Assembly: GCA_017883185.1 (NCBI GenBank)
Contig: JADGOB010000022.1
Span: forward strand, 1-40,243
Direction of reading: 5' to 3'
DNA: 40,243 nucleotides
From: Acidobacteriota bacterium
GTDB taxonomy: Bacteria; Acidobacteriota; Vicinamibacteria; Vicinamibacterales; Fen-181
The notes beneath the pieces were generated by a model that saw nothing but the letters and a program-made list of their open reading frames with translations, did no database searches and was not told the origin of the DNA. Made by a program: the position numbers and the translations under genes. This document shows, piece by piece, positions 39,309 through 40,243 of the stretch (positions are counted from its first letter, which is position 1; each line of letters starts with the position of its first letter).

Positions 39309-39355
39309 CACTCGATACCGCCCGGAAAAAGCGTGCGACATCGAGTGTAGCACGC

Positions 39356-39580
39356 CTACCGGACGACGGACGGCCCGGGCCTGCCCGCGTCGCTCGCCCG
39401 CTGCCGGGCCCTCAGGAGCAGGTCGATCTTCCGCCGCTCCACGACCTCCTCGAAGATCCTGAACCTCGCCTGCTGGACCGCGTCCAGCACCTCGTCGAGC
39501 GCGTCATACGTCTTTCGAAGGTCTTCCGCCGCCCTGGTGTCTAGTTCGCGGAGCGCCTTCAACTGATCGCGCAAACCCCA
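39356..39580 (-). pseudogene. C-terminal part of a host gene cut at the composition junction
   Basis: In the GC-rich part the frame reads LRDQLKALRELDTRAAEDLRK, then helical sequence rich in Leu, Arg and Glu to the stop at 39356, about 70 residues. It looks like a genuine charged helical C-terminus in local codon use. Just upstream, at about 39577-39582, the sequence becomes AT-rich and this frame no longer makes sense; the frame that does is that of the GHKL ATPase. The N-terminal part of the gene is therefore missing here. The family is not recognised. Confidence 0.45.
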
Positions 39581-40243
39581 GTGGGAAATTAACTTCAAAT
39601 CTTCGGGAAAGAGATGCATAATCCGTGACAACTTCAACAAGCCATTGGCGAATGGCGATAAAAACTCTGTGCTTGGTGTCAATTCCGGACTTACTGCTGT
39701 TCCACGGCATTAATTGCACTTTTCCGGTTAGTGACACAATAACTCTAGTTAATGATATTTTTGCATGTGGTTGTCCTGCCAATCCTTTTACAAATCCTAA
39801 TTCATAACTTTTTAAACCTCGAGCTATTAAACGTTCGTTGCAATAAAAATACACTCCATATTCTCCTCCTGAAGGACTAGATTCCATAGTCAAGCCAGCA
39901 AGAACTTCAACTTTTACTATTTCACCTTCTTCAGTTTTCAAATCACCAATGTATTTTCGCGGTTCATAACCTGGAGGATACGCCCAATTCTCAAAACTCA
40001 GTGGATTTATTTCTTCTTGGCCAAGTCTAATTATTACTTGTTTATTTATTAGGAATCTTGCATACGTAGATTGGAGATGCTTTTTAAGATGAGATATTGC
40101 TTCATCAGTTATGCTTACTCTAAGCTTCTGTAATTCGATATTTGTGGTACCCTCTGCAATATCATCCACTTCATACACGTTTAAAATCCATTTATCATCG
40201 GCTTTTAGCCAGCTATCGTCAAATTCTAATAAATATGTTTTTT
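39504..40243 (-). CDS. GHKL/MORC-like ATP-binding protein, partial at both ends
   Basis: The frame is open through the right edge of the window, so the N-terminal ATPase domain lies outside. The visible part reads like the middle and C-terminal region of bacterial HSP90/MORC-type ATP-binding proteins: HLQSTYARFLINKQ, ENWAYPPGYEPRKY, LTMESSPSGGEYGVYFYCNERLIARGLKSYE, GLAGQPHAKISLTRV, MPWNSSKSGIDTKHRVF and VTDYASLSRRFE. Homology ends near 39580, and the last ~25 codons to the stop at 39504 are host sequence read in the wrong frame. Base composition is strongly AT-rich here (19 of 60 G+C in the row starting 40021). Such ATPases occur in mobile and defence-associated islands, but the role is unknown. 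Confidence 0.7.
   Translation of the reverse strand, partial: KTYLLEFDDSWLKADDKWILNVYEVDDIAEGTTNIELQKLRVSITDEAISHLKKHLQSTYARFLINKQVIIRLGQEEINPLSFENWAYPPGYEPRKYIGDLKTEEGEIVKVEVLAGLTMESSPSGGEYGVYFYCNERLIARGLKSYELGFVKGLAGQPHAKISLTRVIVSLTGKVQLMPWNSSKSGIDTKHRVFIAIRQWLVEVVTDYASLSRRFEVNFPLGFARSVEGAPRTRHQGGGRPSKDV

Overview
The window is about 40 kb of GC-rich, gene-dense bacterial chromosome. The gene content fits a member of the Acidobacteriota, possibly class Vicinamibacteria: a secreted Asp-box (BNR) repeat protein, HspR-type heat-shock control, GC-rich codon use, and the remnant of a small zinc-ribbon family starting MSLIQFTRN that I know from that group. No rRNA is present, so the taxonomy is an inference. 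The last ~660 bases are clearly different: AT-rich, with one partial gene whose codon use does not match the rest.

Region 1 (1-1800) is poor in intact genes. It has a broken retropepsin-like gene, tRNA-Arg(CCU), and a VapBC-like pair in which the antitoxin looks intact while the PIN toxin has lost its middle. Region 2 (1950-14066) is mostly housekeeping genes: a DUF2892 membrane protein, acylphosphatase-apt, a large secreted Asp-box protein, a Dps-like ferritin coupled to a DNPH1-like nucleotide hydrolase, tRNA-Pro(CGG), surE, an MFS transporter, an HGSNAT-like membrane acyltransferase, a VanX-like dipeptidase, and two radical-SAM genes in tandem (amrS-like and moaA).

Region 3 (14140-19362) is a decaying signal-transduction island on the minus strand. 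One large hybrid histidine kinase and one Hpt protein are intact. Around them lie a CheA Hpt stub, a PAS-REC remnant whose kinase core is deleted, a receiver domain without its aspartate, and a zinc-ribbon remnant. Region 4 (19405-24501) has tryptophanase, metK with a possible structured RNA upstream that carries its own promoter and terminator, a zinc-ribbon protein, a protein-kinase C-lobe fragment and a TerC-family transporter.

Region 5 (24720-30607) is a plus-strand proteostasis operon, hspR-cbpA-clpB-ftsH. It starts from a near-consensus promoter that overlaps a HAIR-like operator. Region 6 (30639-39308) is on the minus strand: rho with its promoter, then a six-gene run in transcription order of a secreted protein, recG, rsmD, coaD, an aminotransferase, and a glycolate-oxidase-like FAD enzyme fused in frame to a CoA-binding domain. 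At about 39580 the GC-rich sequence ends inside the 3' part of one gene and passes into an AT-rich GHKL/MORC-type ATPase gene that runs off the window. This is either a recombination boundary or an assembly join.

The best candidates for undescribed biology are the RNA element upstream of metK (22235-22350), a two-hairpin repeat present at 14368-14535 and 24560-24646, the ferritin/DNPH1-like pair, the GlcD/CoA-binding fusion, and the foreign segment at the right end.
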